Part shown: positions 1 to 9,071 of the stretch, piece after piece | Position numbering within the stretch: position 1 is the stretch's first letter | How the letters are laid out: each line of letters starts with the position of its first letter | Assembly (NCBI GenBank): GCA_021639925.1 | Contig: JAJXEL010000006.1 | Span: forward strand, 1,373-31,209 | DNA length: 29,837 bases | Direction of reading: 5' to 3' | DNA from: Alphaproteobacteria bacterium | GTDB lineage: Bacteria; Pseudomonadota; Alphaproteobacteria; CAAGCB01; CAG-977 | Notes under the pieces: generated by a model | The model's database searches: none | What the model was told of the DNA's origin: nothing | Seen by the model: only the letters and a program-made list of their open reading frames with translations | Program-made: the position numbers and the translations under genes

Positions 1-225
1 TTTTTCCGCGTCGTTCGCGGGAATTGTTTCCGCGGCGGCCGGTTCTTTTTCAAACGGTTTTTCATCATTCAGGACTTTTCTGGCGTCATTAAAAGAATCG
101 TTTTGCGCCAACCGGGTTAAAACGGAATAATCCATTGCCAGAACGAACGGTTTTTCAAAACCGGAAGCCGCAGCATGATTGACCGCCGTCAAAAACAAAA
201 CAGCGGATAAAAACAACAGCTTCAT
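1..225 (-). CDS. Exported hypothetical protein, N-terminal part (runs off window)
   Basis: Seventy-five codons are visible from an ATG at 225 leftwards, and the frame is still open at base 1. The first 20 or so residues (MKLLFLSAVLFLTAVNHAAA) form a typical Sec signal peptide with an AAA-S type cleavage site, so the product is probably periplasmic or outer-membrane associated. The mature part seen so far is acidic and Ala/Glu/Pro-rich toward the cut end. A near-perfect ribosome binding site (AAAGGAGG, 6 bases before ATG) fixes the start. A good promoter lies at 265-294. The gene follows ligA in the same direction but has its own promoter. I do not recognise the family from this fragment. Confidence 0.75.
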   Translation of the reverse strand, partial: MKLLFLSAVLFLTAVNHAAASGFEKPFVLAMDYSVLTRLAQNDSFNDARKVLNDEKPFEKEPAAAETIPANDAEK

Positions 226-264
226 GACAAACCTCCTTTCCGTTGGGGCAAGTTTTCCCCGGCA

Positions 265-294
265 CTTATAGATAATAGGTTTCTTTTTTGTTAA
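265..294 (-). promoter_or_regulatory. Sigma-70-type promoter for the exported protein at 1-225
   Basis: On the minus strand TTAACA (294-289) is followed after 18 bases by TATAAG (270-265), each matching the consensus at 5 of 6 bases. Transcription would start near 258, leaving a leader of about 33 bases that contains a GGGG/CCCC hairpin (243-260) just before the ribosome binding site. It lies in the 80-base gap after ligA. Confidence 0.5.
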
Positions 295-305
295 AAGAGA
301 ATAAC

Positions 306-2411
306 TTATTTTTTCTGATTGTTACACAGCGCGATAAATGCTGCTTCGGAAAGGGTTGAAATTCCTAATTCCTGCGCCTTTTTTGCTTTAGAGCCGGCGT
401 CTTCGCCCAAAACGACAAAATCCGTTTTTTTCGAAACCGATCCGGCAACCTTTGCCCCGGCGGCCAGCGCTTTTGCTTTGGCTTCACTGCGCGTCAGCGT
501 CGGCAGAGTCCCCGTAAAAACAACCGTCCTGCCGGCCAAAGGGTGATCGCTTGGCGCCGGCGGTTCGAAATCATGCACGGCAATCAATCCCAATAACCGC
601 AAAACTTCCGAACGATTATGCTCTTCCGCAAAAAAGTCCAGCAGTTCCTGCGCGACAACGGCGCCGATGCTTTCGATTGCCGTTAATTCCTGATAAGCCT
701 CCGATTCTTTATCCCGCGCCAAATCCGCCTGCGCCATCAATTCCGTCATGCTCAAATAGTGGGCGGCCAGCAGCCGCGCCGTCGCCTGCCCGATCTGCGG
801 AATTCCCAGCGCGAATAAAAATTTGTCCAGCCCGACGCCGTTTCGCACCTTTCTGATCGAAGCGAACAGGTTGTCCGCGGACTTGTCCCCCCAGCCTTCC
901 AGCTTGCGGATTTCCGCGCCGTAACGCGTTTCCAGTTCAAAAATATCGCCCGGCGTTTTTATCCACCCGCGTTCAAAAAAGAACTGCGTGTTTTTCGATC
1001 CGAATCCTTCGATGTTCAAAGCGTCGCGGGAAACAAAATGTTTTAATTGCTCAACCGCCTGCGCCGGACAGACCAGACCGCCGGAACAACGCTGCGCCGC
1101 TTCGTCTTCGTCACGCACGACATGCGACCCGCATACCGGGCAAAGCGTCGGGAAAACAAACGGCTGCGATTCTGCGGGACGCTTTTCCAAAATAACGCGC
1201 ACGACCTGCGGAATAACGTCGCCGGCGCGCTGAATGACGACATGATCGCCGACGCGGATATCTTTGCGCCGGATTTCGTCTTCGTTATGCAGGGTCGCGT
1301 GCGACACCATCACCCCGCCGACGTTGACCGGTTCCAAATCGGCCACCGGCGTTAAAACGCCCGTCCGCCCGACCTGAACCCGGATATTTTTCAAAACCGT
1401 CTGCGCCTGTTCGGCCGGGAACTTATGCGCCGTCGCCCAGCGCGGCGAACGCGCTACAAAACCCAAACGTTCCTGATAATCGCGCCGGTTAACCTTATAC
1501 ACCGCGCCGTCAATGTCATACGCCAGCCCGGAACGCCGTTCCCCCAGATTTTTAAAATAAGCGATGATTTCGTCCGCGTCCGCGCACAGCCTGTTTTCGG
1601 GATTGACGGGAAAGCCCCATTCTTTAATTTTGTTTAAAAAGCCTTCGTGCGTCGTCCATTTTTCTTCGGACACTTCGCCGAACGTATAACCGAACAAAGA
1701 CAAACGGCGCCGGCGCGTAATTGACGGATCCAGCTGGCGCAGGGAACCGGCCGCCGCGTTGCGCGGATTGGCGAACGTTTTTTTCCCGGCTTCCGCCTGC
1801 GCCTGATTTAAAGCGAAAAAGTCCGCTTTGTTCATAAAAACTTCGCCCCTGATTTCCAGGCGTTCGGGAATGTCCGAATTTAAAAGATCCCCGCCGCGCA
1901 GCGTCAAAGGCAAATCTTTAATCGCCTTTAAATTTTCGGTAATGTCTTCGCCGACCGCGCCGTCGCCGCGGGTTGCGCCGCGGACAAATTTGCCGTTGAC
2001 GTACAAAGCGGAAAACGACAGCCCGTCCAATTTCGGTTCCGCCATAAATTCCAGCGGATCCGTTTCGGACAATCCCAGAAAACGGCGGATACGGTCAATA
2101 AATTCATAAACGTCTTCGTTGGTAAAAACATTGGCTAAAGACAACATCGGCACGGTATGGACAACTTTTTCAAAATCGTCCGAAGCCTTTGCCCCGACAC
2201 GTTTGGAAGGCGAATCATCGCGGACCAGATGCGCGAAACGTTTTTCTATTTCTTCGTTGCGCCGTTTTAAAGCGTCATATTCGGCGTCTGTCATCAAAGG
2301 TTCGTCGTTTTGATAATACGCCCGGTCCAAATCGGCCAGCGTTTTAGCCAGCCGCGCCAATTCGGCAGAGGCTTCCAATTCCGTTAACTCCGCCACGGGG
2401 ATCTGTGTCAT
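306..2411 (-). CDS. ligA: NAD-dependent DNA ligase LigA
   Basis: The 701-residue product has the full LigA plan: an N-terminal Ia NAD-binding region, the adenylation domain with the KLDG motif (Lys127 is the residue adenylated by NAD), an OB fold, a four-cysteine zinc finger (Cys424, Cys427, Cys442, Cys448), helix-hairpin-helix repeats at about 460-600 and a C-terminal BRCT domain at about 625-701. It seals nicks in replication and repair in the cytoplasm. The ATG overlaps the recN stop codon in an ATGA arrangement, so it is translationally coupled as the last gene of a bamD-recN-ligA run. Length is normal for the family. No terminator is obvious after it. Confidence 0.97.
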   Translation of the reverse strand: MTQIPVAELTELEASAELARLAKTLADLDRAYYQNDEPLMTDAEYDALKRRNEEIEKRFAHLVRDDSPSKRVGAKASDDFEKVVHTVPMLSLANVFTNEDVYEFIDRIRRFLGLSETDPLEFMAEPKLDGLSFSALYVNGKFVRGATRGDGAVGEDITENLKAIKDLPLTLRGGDLLNSDIPERLEIRGEVFMNKADFFALNQAQAEAGKKTFANPRNAAAGSLRQLDPSITRRRRLSLFGYTFGEVSEEKWTTHEGFLNKIKEWGFPVNPENRLCADADEIIAYFKNLGERRSGLAYDIDGAVYKVNRRDYQERLGFVARSPRWATAHKFPAEQAQTVLKNIRVQVGRTGVLTPVADLEPVNVGGVMVSHATLHNEDEIRRKDIRVGDHVVIQRAGDVIPQVVRVILEKRPAESQPFVFPTLCPVCGSHVVRDEDEAAQRCSGGLVCPAQAVEQLKHFVSRDALNIEGFGSKNTQFFFERGWIKTPGDIFELETRYGAEIRKLEGWGDKSADNLFASIRKVRNGVGLDKFLFALGIPQIGQATARLLAAHYLSMTELMAQADLARDKESEAYQELTAIESIGAVVAQELLDFFAEEHNRSEVLRLLGLIAVHDFEPPAPSDHPLAGRTVVFTGTLPTLTRSEAKAKALAAGAKVAGSVSKKTDFVVLGEDAGSKAKKAQELGISTLSEAAFIALCNNQKK

Positions 2412-4093
2412 CGGATTTTGCTCCTGTTTTTCAGCAATTCGTCCGCCGCCGCGCGCGAAGCGTCCGTTACCTTTGCCCCGGCCAGCATACGCGCGATTTC
2501 TTCGCGCCGCGACGCATCGTCCAGCTCAACAACCGCCGTTAAGACTTTTCCGGGTTCGGCTTCGGATTTTTGAACGCGGAAATGATGCGCCCCGAAAGAA
2601 GCGACCTGCGGGGAATGCGTGATCGTCAACACCTGGCAGTCCTGCGTTGCCAGCCGCGCCAGCCGTTCGCCGACCGCCGTCGCCGTCGCGCCGCCGATCG
2701 CGGAATCCACTTCGTCAAAAACCAGCGTCGGAATTTTTTCCGCCGCCGCCAGATTGACTTTTAACGCCAGCATAAACCGTGCCAGCTCTCCGCCCGACGC
2801 GATTTTCGCAATCGGCGCCAAAGGCAGCCCCGTATTCGTTGACGCCGTAAACACGACTCTGTCCATACCTTCGGCGTTCCACAGGTTTTCGGGCAGCTGT
2901 TCTATCTGCGTTTTAAAAACGGCTTTGTCCAACTTCAAAGGCGGCAACTCGTTTGCCACCGCCGTATCCAGCTTTTCGGCCGCTTTGCGCCGAGCCGCCG
3001 ACAACCGGCGCGCCGATTCCAAATAATCCAGACGCAGGTTTTCCTCTTCTTTTGCCAGCCGGATCAGATCTTCGCCGCCTTTTTCAAGGCTGCCGAGCCG
3101 CCGTTCAAAGCCGGCCAGCAGTTCCGGCAGTTCGTCCGCCGTCACTTGATGCTTGCGTGCCAGTGCCCGCAGAGCGAACAGACGTTCTTCCACGGCTTCC
3201 TGAGCTCTGGGATCAAAGTCCAGTTCGTCGCAGTACGATTCGACCAAAGCGGCGTTTTCGTTTAATTCCGCCATAATCCGGCCAAGCGAATCGATCACCG
3301 CGTCGAAGCGTCCTTCGCTGTAACGCGCCAGATTTTCCAGCTGCCGCTGCGCCTGACGCAAAGCCCTGTCCAGCCCGTCGTCCGACAAAGCGGCGCGCGC
3401 GCTGTTTAATCCTTCGGCGATTTTTTCGGCGTTCATCATTAAAGCCCGCCGGTCGCCCAGTTCTTTTTCTTCGCCGGGCTGCGGATTAAACTGCCGCAGT
3501 TCGTCAACCGAATGGCGCAGAAAATCTTCTTCGGCCTGCGCTTTTTCCAAATCGGCCTGCGCGGCCTGTTTTTCGGCGGTTTTATCCTGCCAGGCCTGAT
3601 AAGCCGCCTGTGTTTTTTGTTTTAATTCTTCCAGCCCGCCGTAAGAATCCAAAACCCCGCGGTGCGTCGCCGTATTTAACAGCCCGTGCGTTGCAAACTG
3701 GCCGTGAATTTCGACCAGCAGATCTCCCGCCTGGCGCAGCAAAGCGGCGCTGACCGCCTGATCGTTGATAAAAGCGCGGCTTTTGCCGTCAGCGGAAACA
3801 ACGCGGCGCAAAAACAAAGGTTCGCCCGGTTCGAAATCCAGCCCCTGTTCGTTCAAAAGATCAAAAACGGCATGATTTTCCGGCAAAACAAACTCGGCGC
3901 CGACCGACAGCTGTTTCGCCCCGTGACGCACCAGAGAACTGTCCGACCGCGCCCCTGCCGCCAAAGCCAGCGAATCCAGCAAAATCGACTTTCCCGCGCC
4001 CGTTTCGCCGGTAAACGCGCACAGTCCGCCGGCAAAATCCAAATCCAGCTTTTCAATTAAAACAACGTCTCGGATTGACAAACGCGACAACAC
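2408..4093 (-). CDS. recN: DNA repair ATPase RecN
   Basis: This SMC-like ATPase acts in double-strand break repair. The 561-residue product begins with the RecN opening (LSRLSIRDVVLIEKLDLDF), has Walker A GETGAGKS at about residues 29-36, a long coiled-coil middle rich in Ala, Glu and Lys, the ABC signature ASGGELARF, and Walker B LVFDEVDSAIGG. The longest open frame starts at 4171, but that would overlap bamD by 64 bases and add 26 residues absent from RecN proteins. A GTG at 4093 preceded by AGAGG eight bases upstream fits better and leaves a 14-base gap after bamD. The 3' end overlaps ligA by four bases. Confidence 0.95.
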   Translation of the reverse strand: MLSRLSIRDVVLIEKLDLDFAGGLCAFTGETGAGKSILLDSLALAAGARSDSSLVRHGAKQLSVGAEFVLPENHAVFDLLNEQGLDFEPGEPLFLRRVVSADGKSRAFINDQAVSAALLRQAGDLLVEIHGQFATHGLLNTATHRGVLDSYGGLEELKQKTQAAYQAWQDKTAEKQAAQADLEKAQAEEDFLRHSVDELRQFNPQPGEEKELGDRRALMMNAEKIAEGLNSARAALSDDGLDRALRQAQRQLENLARYSEGRFDAVIDSLGRIMAELNENAALVESYCDELDFDPRAQEAVEERLFALRALARKHQVTADELPELLAGFERRLGSLEKGGEDLIRLAKEEENLRLDYLESARRLSAARRKAAEKLDTAVANELPPLKLDKAVFKTQIEQLPENLWNAEGMDRVVFTASTNTGLPLAPIAKIASGGELARFMLALKVNLAAAEKIPTLVFDEVDSAIGGATATAVGERLARLATQDCQVLTITHSPQVASFGAHHFRVQKSEAEPGKVLTAVVELDDASRREEIARMLAGAKVTDASRAAADELLKNRSKIR

Positions 4094-4107
4094 GGCGGCG
4101 GCCTCTT

Positions 4108-4899
4108 TTATTCTTTCGCAATACTGTCGGGAACATGCTTTTTCATCAAAGCATAAGCCCTTTTGTACCACGGGCCGGACGGATAATTATACCCCAGCAC
4201 GGCAGCGCTTTTCCGCGCTTCGGAATCCAGCCCCAAAATCAGGTACGTTTCCGTCAGGCGGTACAAAGCCTCTTGAACATGGCGGGTCGTCTGATAGTTA
4301 TGAACGACATTGGCAAACCTGTTCATCGCCGCGATATGTTCGCCGCGCCGAAGGTAAAAACGCCCGATATTGACTTCCTTTGCCGCCAGATAATCCTTTG
4401 CCAGCACGATTTTGATTTCAGCATCGGCCGCATACGGCGTTTGAGGGAAACGGCGGACAACTTCGGTCAATGCGTCCAGCGCCATCTGCGTCATTTTTTG
4501 ATCCCTGTCCGTATCGGACAGCTGCGCATAATAACACAGCGCTTTTAAATAATAGGCGTACGGCGCGAACTGATTGCCCGGATACAGCTGCAAAAACCTG
4601 TCCAGCACAATAACGGAATCGTCATATTCGCGTTTAATATAATAAGTAAAAGCCAGCATAATCTGCGCCCTTAACGCCCATCTGGAATACGGATAATACC
4701 TGTCGATTTCATCAAAAGCCGAAATCGCTTTTGTGTATTCATGTTCTTTAACCAACAGATCCAAAGCGTGATTATACAGCGTTTCCGGCGGCGTTGTTTC
4801 GGGATCAAGCGCCGTTTTTGCAGCGCATGAAGACAACAGCAGAACCGCCGCCGTCCCGGCCGCCAAAAAGATCAGTCTTGATTTTTTAAAAAAACACAT
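4108..4899 (-). CDS. bamD: Outer membrane protein assembly lipoprotein BamD (ComL)
   Basis: BamD is the essential lipoprotein of the BAM complex that inserts beta-barrels into the outer membrane. The N-terminus is a lipoprotein signal (MCFFKKSRLIFL... followed by LLLSSC), the Cys being the lipidated residue. The rest shows tetratricopeptide-like repeats with the YNHALDLL, YPYSRWA and GNQFAPYAYYLKALCYY features typical of BamD. The frame can be extended to a TTG at 4920, but the ATG at 4899 gives a clean signal peptide and a 263-residue protein of usual size. It heads the bamD-recN-ligA run; the lpxC gene that often precedes bamD in alphaproteobacteria is not next to it here. Confidence 0.93.
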   Translation of the reverse strand: MCFFKKSRLIFLAAGTAAVLLLSSCAAKTALDPETTPPETLYNHALDLLVKEHEYTKAISAFDEIDRYYPYSRWALRAQIMLAFTYYIKREYDDSVIVLDRFLQLYPGNQFAPYAYYLKALCYYAQLSDTDRDQKMTQMALDALTEVVRRFPQTPYAADAEIKIVLAKDYLAAKEVNIGRFYLRRGEHIAAMNRFANVVHNYQTTRHVQEALYRLTETYLILGLDSEARKSAAVLGYNYPSGPWYKRAYALMKKHVPDSIAKE

Positions 4900-4931
4900 A
4901 TTAACGTCCCGTCGCAACAAACCGATATTTT

Positions 4932-4961
4932 CTTATAACTGTTTTATCAAAAGGCGGGCAA
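4932..4961 (-). promoter_or_regulatory. Possible sigma-70 promoter for bamD
   Basis: Minus-strand TTGCCC (4961-4956), an 18-base spacer and TATAAG (4937-4932) lie just before bamD and after the dehydrogenase stop. This would let bamD-recN-ligA be transcribed apart from the upstream genes. The -35 match is moderate. Confidence 0.35.
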
Positions 4962-4966
4962 CCTGT

Positions 4967-6430
4967 CTAAAAATTATAATTCGTCAGACACGTTTTCGAC
5001 TGCATAAACGGCCGCCACGCTTCGGAAATAAAGCTGCGGTTATCTTTGCCCGTCGTGAACATCGCCGCCATGTCGTAACCGACCGTCCCGGCGTTAACGA
5101 TCGCCGCTTCGGACTGAACGCCGTCCATTGACGAAAAATATCCGATTTCTTTTAAATCATTGGAAAAAATACAGGACAGCAAAGTCTGTGAAAAAGCATT
5201 CACGCCGGCGACGGCTTCCTTCAGATCGTCATAGCGCATAACGTACAATACCGGCGCCAGCAGTTCCGTTTTTACCGTTTCGGTCTGCGACGGCATTTCC
5301 ACAACAGCCGGCTGAACATAATAAGCATGCTCATACAGCCCGACGTCAATCCGGTTTCCTCCGAAAATCCGGCCGCCTTCCAGCTTCGCCTGTTCCAAAG
5401 ACAAACGCATGTTGTCAAACGCCGCTTTGTCAATCAAAGGACCGACCTGGCTTTGGCGTTCGAACGGCGAATTGACATAAACCGTATTAAACGCCGTTTT
5501 TAACTGCCCGACGACCTCGTCATAAACCGAAGAATGACAAAACAGGCGGTGCAGCGACGTGCAGCGCTGTCCCGCGTCGGCGATTGCCGAATGCAGCAGC
5601 TGGTCAATCGTAAACGGAATATCCGCCGACGGCGTAACAATCGCGGCATTGTTTCCCCCGATTGACAAAATACTGCGCCCCAGTCTTTGGCCGACTTTGC
5701 TTTGCAGGCCGCGCGCCATAACCGGAGACCCCGTCGCGCACAACAGCGGGATATCCCTGCTTTCAGCCATAACGACAGAATCTTCGTGATTACAAATCAC
5801 GATCTGCGACAAATATTCGGGGCAGTTGGCAAAAGAACGCGCCTTTGCCCGCCGCAGCATCGAATTGACGGCAAACGCCGTCAGCGTCGCTTTGCGCGAC
5901 GGCCGCCAGATAACGGAATTGCCGCAAACCAAAGCGATCAGCGCATTTAAAATCCAAACGCGCAGCGGAAAGTTAAACGACGTAATGACAACGACGGGCC
6001 CGATCGGCTGCCAGACTTCGGAAACCACCAGATTGCGACTTTGCGTCGGCACGGAAAACCCCGACATGCGGTGCTGCATGTCCGCGATCATATCGCAGAT
6101 TTTGATCGACCGCTGGACTTCCTTTAACGCCGTCGCGTACACTTTCCCCGTTTCAATGACAATCAGTTCGGCCAGTTCTTCTTTTTGGGCGCGCAATTCT
6201 TCCCCGAACAGGCGCAACAGTTCGCCGCGATCACCGGGCGCAACCAGCCGCCATTCTTCAAAAGCCCGTTTCGAACGCTGAATGATCGTTTTGATCTGTT
6301 CGGCGTCATTCAACGGAAAAGACGCGATCTGTTCCCCCGTTACAGGCGAATAATCAACGCAGTTCCCGCTGGAAATAAACTCCAGATCCAGGTTCAGGCG
6401 TTTAACAATTTCCGCGACACGATTAAACAT
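4967..6430 (-). CDS. ALDH7-like aldehyde dehydrogenase, degenerate active site
   Basis: The 487-residue protein has the aldehyde dehydrogenase superfamily fold, closest in motif to the ALDH7 (antiquitin, aminoadipic semialdehyde dehydrogenase) branch: GPVVVITSFNFPLRVW, ALVCGNSVIWRPS, GGNNAAIV and the nucleophile region AGQRCTSLHRL with Cys290. However, the general-base glutamate expected in L-E-L-G-G-N-N is Ser256 (LSIGGNN), and the NAD-binding K-P-S-E motif reads R-P-S-R. The C-terminal GGEKETGGG-like loop of ALDH7 is replaced by MFTTGKDNRSF. The substrate cannot be told, and the protein may be inactive as a dehydrogenase or do another reaction. It starts 10 bases after the membrane-anchored unknown gene, in the same operon. 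Confidence 0.85.
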   Translation of the reverse strand: MFNRVAEIVKRLNLDLEFISSGNCVDYSPVTGEQIASFPLNDAEQIKTIIQRSKRAFEEWRLVAPGDRGELLRLFGEELRAQKEELAELIVIETGKVYATALKEVQRSIKICDMIADMQHRMSGFSVPTQSRNLVVSEVWQPIGPVVVITSFNFPLRVWILNALIALVCGNSVIWRPSRKATLTAFAVNSMLRRAKARSFANCPEYLSQIVICNHEDSVVMAESRDIPLLCATGSPVMARGLQSKVGQRLGRSILSIGGNNAAIVTPSADIPFTIDQLLHSAIADAGQRCTSLHRLFCHSSVYDEVVGQLKTAFNTVYVNSPFERQSQVGPLIDKAAFDNMRLSLEQAKLEGGRIFGGNRIDVGLYEHAYYVQPAVVEMPSQTETVKTELLAPVLYVMRYDDLKEAVAGVNAFSQTLLSCIFSNDLKEIGYFSSMDGVQSEAAIVNAGTVGYDMAAMFTTGKDNRSFISEAWRPFMQSKTCLTNYNF

Positions 6431-6440
6431 GAACGGCCGG

Positions 6441-7148
6441 TTACTCTAAGAAAATCGGACGAATCGGCAGCCCTTCGGCCAGCAGCTCTTCTTCCTTGAT
6501 TTCGATAAAGCCGTCTTTTTTCACTTCCAGATCGGCGCGGTACACGGAATCGCCGTACAGCATGATAACGTCCAAATTAAAACCGTCGGCGGTTTCGGTA
6601 ACCTTTGCCGGGCGGATCAGATGCGTGACTTCTTTGCGCTGCTGCGGGGTCGGCGTATCCGTAAAGGTATCTTCGTCAACCTTTTCAACCAGGCGCAGGG
6701 TTCCCTGTTCCGTCTGAACGGCGTCCAAGACGAACGCGGCGTAAGGAACGACCGTCTGCGCGTTCAAAATCAGTCCGCCGCGGGCGTTGTTTTCAAAAAT
6801 CGGATCGCGCGTTCCGTCCATTTTGACGACTTCGGCGCCATCGCCCGAACCGTTGATCAGATAATGCATCGTCACCGGCGGAATAGAAGAAAACGTTGTT
6901 GCCTGCAGCAATTTGAAATTGGAATAAAAAGGCAGTTCGGCAATCGTTAAATGCGAACGGCCCGGGGTAAACATGTCAAAGGAAGACAACGCGTTAATTT
7001 TTTTAATTAAAACCTCGGTTTCCGAATCGGGAATTTCATTCCAGTTATACTGGGGCATTTGTTTTCTCCATATCTGTGTCACAAAAAGTAAAGCGATCAG
7101 GAAGATCCCTAACACACTGCACAGAATTTTAGTCTTTCTTCTTATCAT
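6441..7148 (-). CDS. Membrane-anchored hypothetical protein
   Basis: I do not recognise this 235-residue protein. It starts MIRRKTK and has one hydrophobic segment at about residues 8-24 (ILCSVLGIFLIALLFV), so it is likely anchored in the inner membrane with the rest in the periplasm. The soluble part is acidic and predicted mainly beta, with no Cys pairs or catalytic motif that stands out. The open frame can be extended to 7460, but this would overlap the upstream TPR-methyltransferase by 300 bases and add an Arg-rich shadow sequence; the ATG at 7148, ten bases after that gene's stop, is the sensible start. It sits between the TPR-methyltransferase and the ALDH7-like gene, so the three are probably co-transcribed. 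Confidence 0.8.
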   Translation of the reverse strand: MIRRKTKILCSVLGIFLIALLFVTQIWRKQMPQYNWNEIPDSETEVLIKKINALSSFDMFTPGRSHLTIAELPFYSNFKLLQATTFSSIPPVTMHYLINGSGDGAEVVKMDGTRDPIFENNARGGLILNAQTVVPYAAFVLDAVQTEQGTLRLVEKVDEDTFTDTPTPQQRKEVTHLIRPAKVTETADGFNLDVIMLYGDSVYRADLEVKKDGFIEIKEEELLAEGLPIRPIFLE

Positions 7149-7158
7149 TGTCCAGTTT

Positions 7159-8973
7159 TCAGTTTGATTTTTCAGTTGTTTTTTCGGCGGTGACCAAAAT
7201 TCCGGCGACATTTGATTCTTTTTCCCGGCGCAGATTTTCTTCCGACAGGCGGATATTTTCAAATCCCGCCCGCGCCAGCGCTTTTTCAACATACGGCGGG
7301 AAATGGGCGAAACGCCCCGACGGCCGCAGAACAAAATCCGCCTCGGAATCAAGTTTTTCCGCCGTAAAGAACACGCTGCCGCCGGGCGCCAGAGCTTTGA
7401 ACGCCGCAGATAAAAGCGTTTCCAGATCGCCGAAATAACAAACGACGTCCGCCAGAACAATCAAATCGAAAGCGGCCGGATTTTCGCTGCAAAACCTTGT
7501 AATATCCGCGGTTTGTAAAGTATCGTACAATCCTTTTTCACAAGCGGCGGCGATCATTTTTTCAGACAAATCAATCCCCGCCAGCGTTTTGGCGTGCGGT
7601 TTTAAAACGGCGGCGTTCAGCCCCGTGCCGCAGCCCGCGTCCAGAATACGCAGCCCCGACGGTTTGTCCCGCATGTAAACCGCCAGCAAATCCGGCACGC
7701 GGTAATCAATTTTACGAACGGCGGCTTCAAAGGAATCCGCAAAAGAATCAAACAATTCCCTGACATATTCGTCCGCGGCGCGGTCGGGCGTTTTTCCTTC
7801 AAACGCGGCGCAGACATGCGCGGCGACCGGATTGTCCGGAAAAAACTGTTTCCATTTTTGCGCCAGCTTAACGGCCGTTTCTTTCGCATCTTCTTCTTTG
7901 GCAGTATACAAATCATACAACGCCTGCGCCAGGTAATGATGAATCTTCGTCAAAGACGGATCCAACGCCAGCGCGTTAAAATACAGCCCGACAGCTTCGG
8001 CGGGATCACCGGCTTCTTTAACGGCCATTGCCAGATTGGAACATGTTTCGGCCTGCTTCGGGTTAATGATAAAAGCTTTGCGGTAACATTCCAAAGCTTC
8101 TTCAAAACGTTCGTGATCGTACAGCAACGCGCCGAGGTTGTTATACGCCGAAGCAAACTGCGGATCCAGCCTGACCGCTTTTTTGTAATCGTCTTCGGCC
8201 TGCCAGTGTTTGCCGAATTTCACATAAACGTTCGCCCGGTTGTTATAAGCGTCGGCAAAAGACGGATCCAGTTCTATCGCCCGGCAATAAGCGTGAAAAG
8301 CGTCGTCCGGACGGTCCAGCCGTTCAAACGTAATGCCGATCCCGTTCAAATAAACCGGATTGTCCGACAGCGACAAAGCCTTTTCATATTGTTCCAGCGC
8401 CTGTTCAAAACGCCCGGCCAGCCGGTGGGTAACCGCGCGCTGGGCATAGGCTTCCGCATAAGCGGGATCCGCCTCGACCGCCCTGTCCAGCAGCGCCATC
8501 GCTTTGTCCGAATCCCCTTCGTCGCGTTCGATCAATGCCAGATTCACATAGGCCGACGCAAAATCCGGACGCATTTCGACCGCTTTTTGAAACAAACGCC
8601 GCGCTTCGGCCGTATCCCCTTCAAACCGGTAGATAATGCCCATGTTGTGGTATGTTTCCGGGTACGCGTCGTTTCGCGCCAGGACGGACCTGTAATGTTC
8701 CAAAGCTTCTTTGGGGTGGCCGGCGTCCTGCAGCGCCTGCGCCAGCGTAAATTCATAAGCGTCCGTTCCCGGCGACAGACGGACGGCTTTGTATAACAGC
8801 TCGATTGCCGAATCGAACGATTTTTTCCGCATGGCGATCATGCCCAGCAAATGCAGCAGATCGGTATGTTCGGGATTTATTTCCAAAAGCCGGCGGTAAA
8901 CGGCCTCCGCTTCGTCCAGTTTCCCCTGTTCGTGCAGGCGCACGGCGTTTTGAAAAACAAAATCGAATGACAT
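7159..8973 (-). CDS. TPR-repeat protein with C-terminal SAM methyltransferase domain
   Basis: The 604-residue product has about ten tetratricopeptide repeats over residues 5-370 (repeated A-x-x-x-Y-x-x-A-x-x-x-x-P patterns such as AYNNLGALLYDHERFEEALE) and a class I methyltransferase domain from about 450 with motif I LDAGCGTGLN, an acidic end of strand 2 (GIDLSEKM) and FDLIVLADVVCYF. It probably methylates a protein or small partner held by the TPR scaffold; the substrate is unknown. An upstream ATG at 8994 has no ribosome binding site, while the ATG at 8973 has GGAG nine bases before it, so the shorter form is preferred. It is the first gene of the 8973-4967 run and divergent from the sulfatase-like gene. 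Confidence 0.88.
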   Translation of the reverse strand: MSFDFVFQNAVRLHEQGKLDEAEAVYRRLLEINPEHTDLLHLLGMIAMRKKSFDSAIELLYKAVRLSPGTDAYEFTLAQALQDAGHPKEALEHYRSVLARNDAYPETYHNMGIIYRFEGDTAEARRLFQKAVEMRPDFASAYVNLALIERDEGDSDKAMALLDRAVEADPAYAEAYAQRAVTHRLAGRFEQALEQYEKALSLSDNPVYLNGIGITFERLDRPDDAFHAYCRAIELDPSFADAYNNRANVYVKFGKHWQAEDDYKKAVRLDPQFASAYNNLGALLYDHERFEEALECYRKAFIINPKQAETCSNLAMAVKEAGDPAEAVGLYFNALALDPSLTKIHHYLAQALYDLYTAKEEDAKETAVKLAQKWKQFFPDNPVAAHVCAAFEGKTPDRAADEYVRELFDSFADSFEAAVRKIDYRVPDLLAVYMRDKPSGLRILDAGCGTGLNAAVLKPHAKTLAGIDLSEKMIAAACEKGLYDTLQTADITRFCSENPAAFDLIVLADVVCYFGDLETLLSAAFKALAPGGSVFFTAEKLDSEADFVLRPSGRFAHFPPYVEKALARAGFENIRLSEENLRREKESNVAGILVTAEKTTEKSN

Positions 8974-9003
8974 AAATATCTGCTCCGGAATCATAAGGAA
9001 AAA

Positions 9004-9032
9004 TTGACTTATAATTTATGCGAGTCTATGAA
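9004..9032 (+). promoter_or_regulatory. Promoter for the sulfatase-like gene
   Basis: TTGACT (9004-9009), 17 bases, TATGAA (9027-9032) on the plus strand. It overlaps almost completely with the minus-strand promoter proposed for the divergent TPR-methyltransferase gene. Confidence 0.4.
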
Positions 9033-9036
9033 TAAA
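9008..9036 (-). promoter_or_regulatory. Promoter for the TPR-methyltransferase operon
   Basis: Minus-strand TTTATT (9036-9031), 17 bases, TATAAG (9013-9008). The -10 is good and the -35 weak. The TATAAG form of the -10 recurs before several other genes in the window. Confidence 0.35.
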
Positions 9037-9071
9037 TACTAGACCTATGTTTGTTCAACGGAAAAACGGAT

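Noticed and set aside
4094..4171. N-terminal extension of recN
   Set aside because: It overlaps bamD and is absent from RecN proteins; GTG 4093 is the better start.
7149..7460. N-terminal extension of the membrane-anchored protein
   Set aside because: It lies over the TPR-methyltransferase gene and reads as an Arg-rich shadow.
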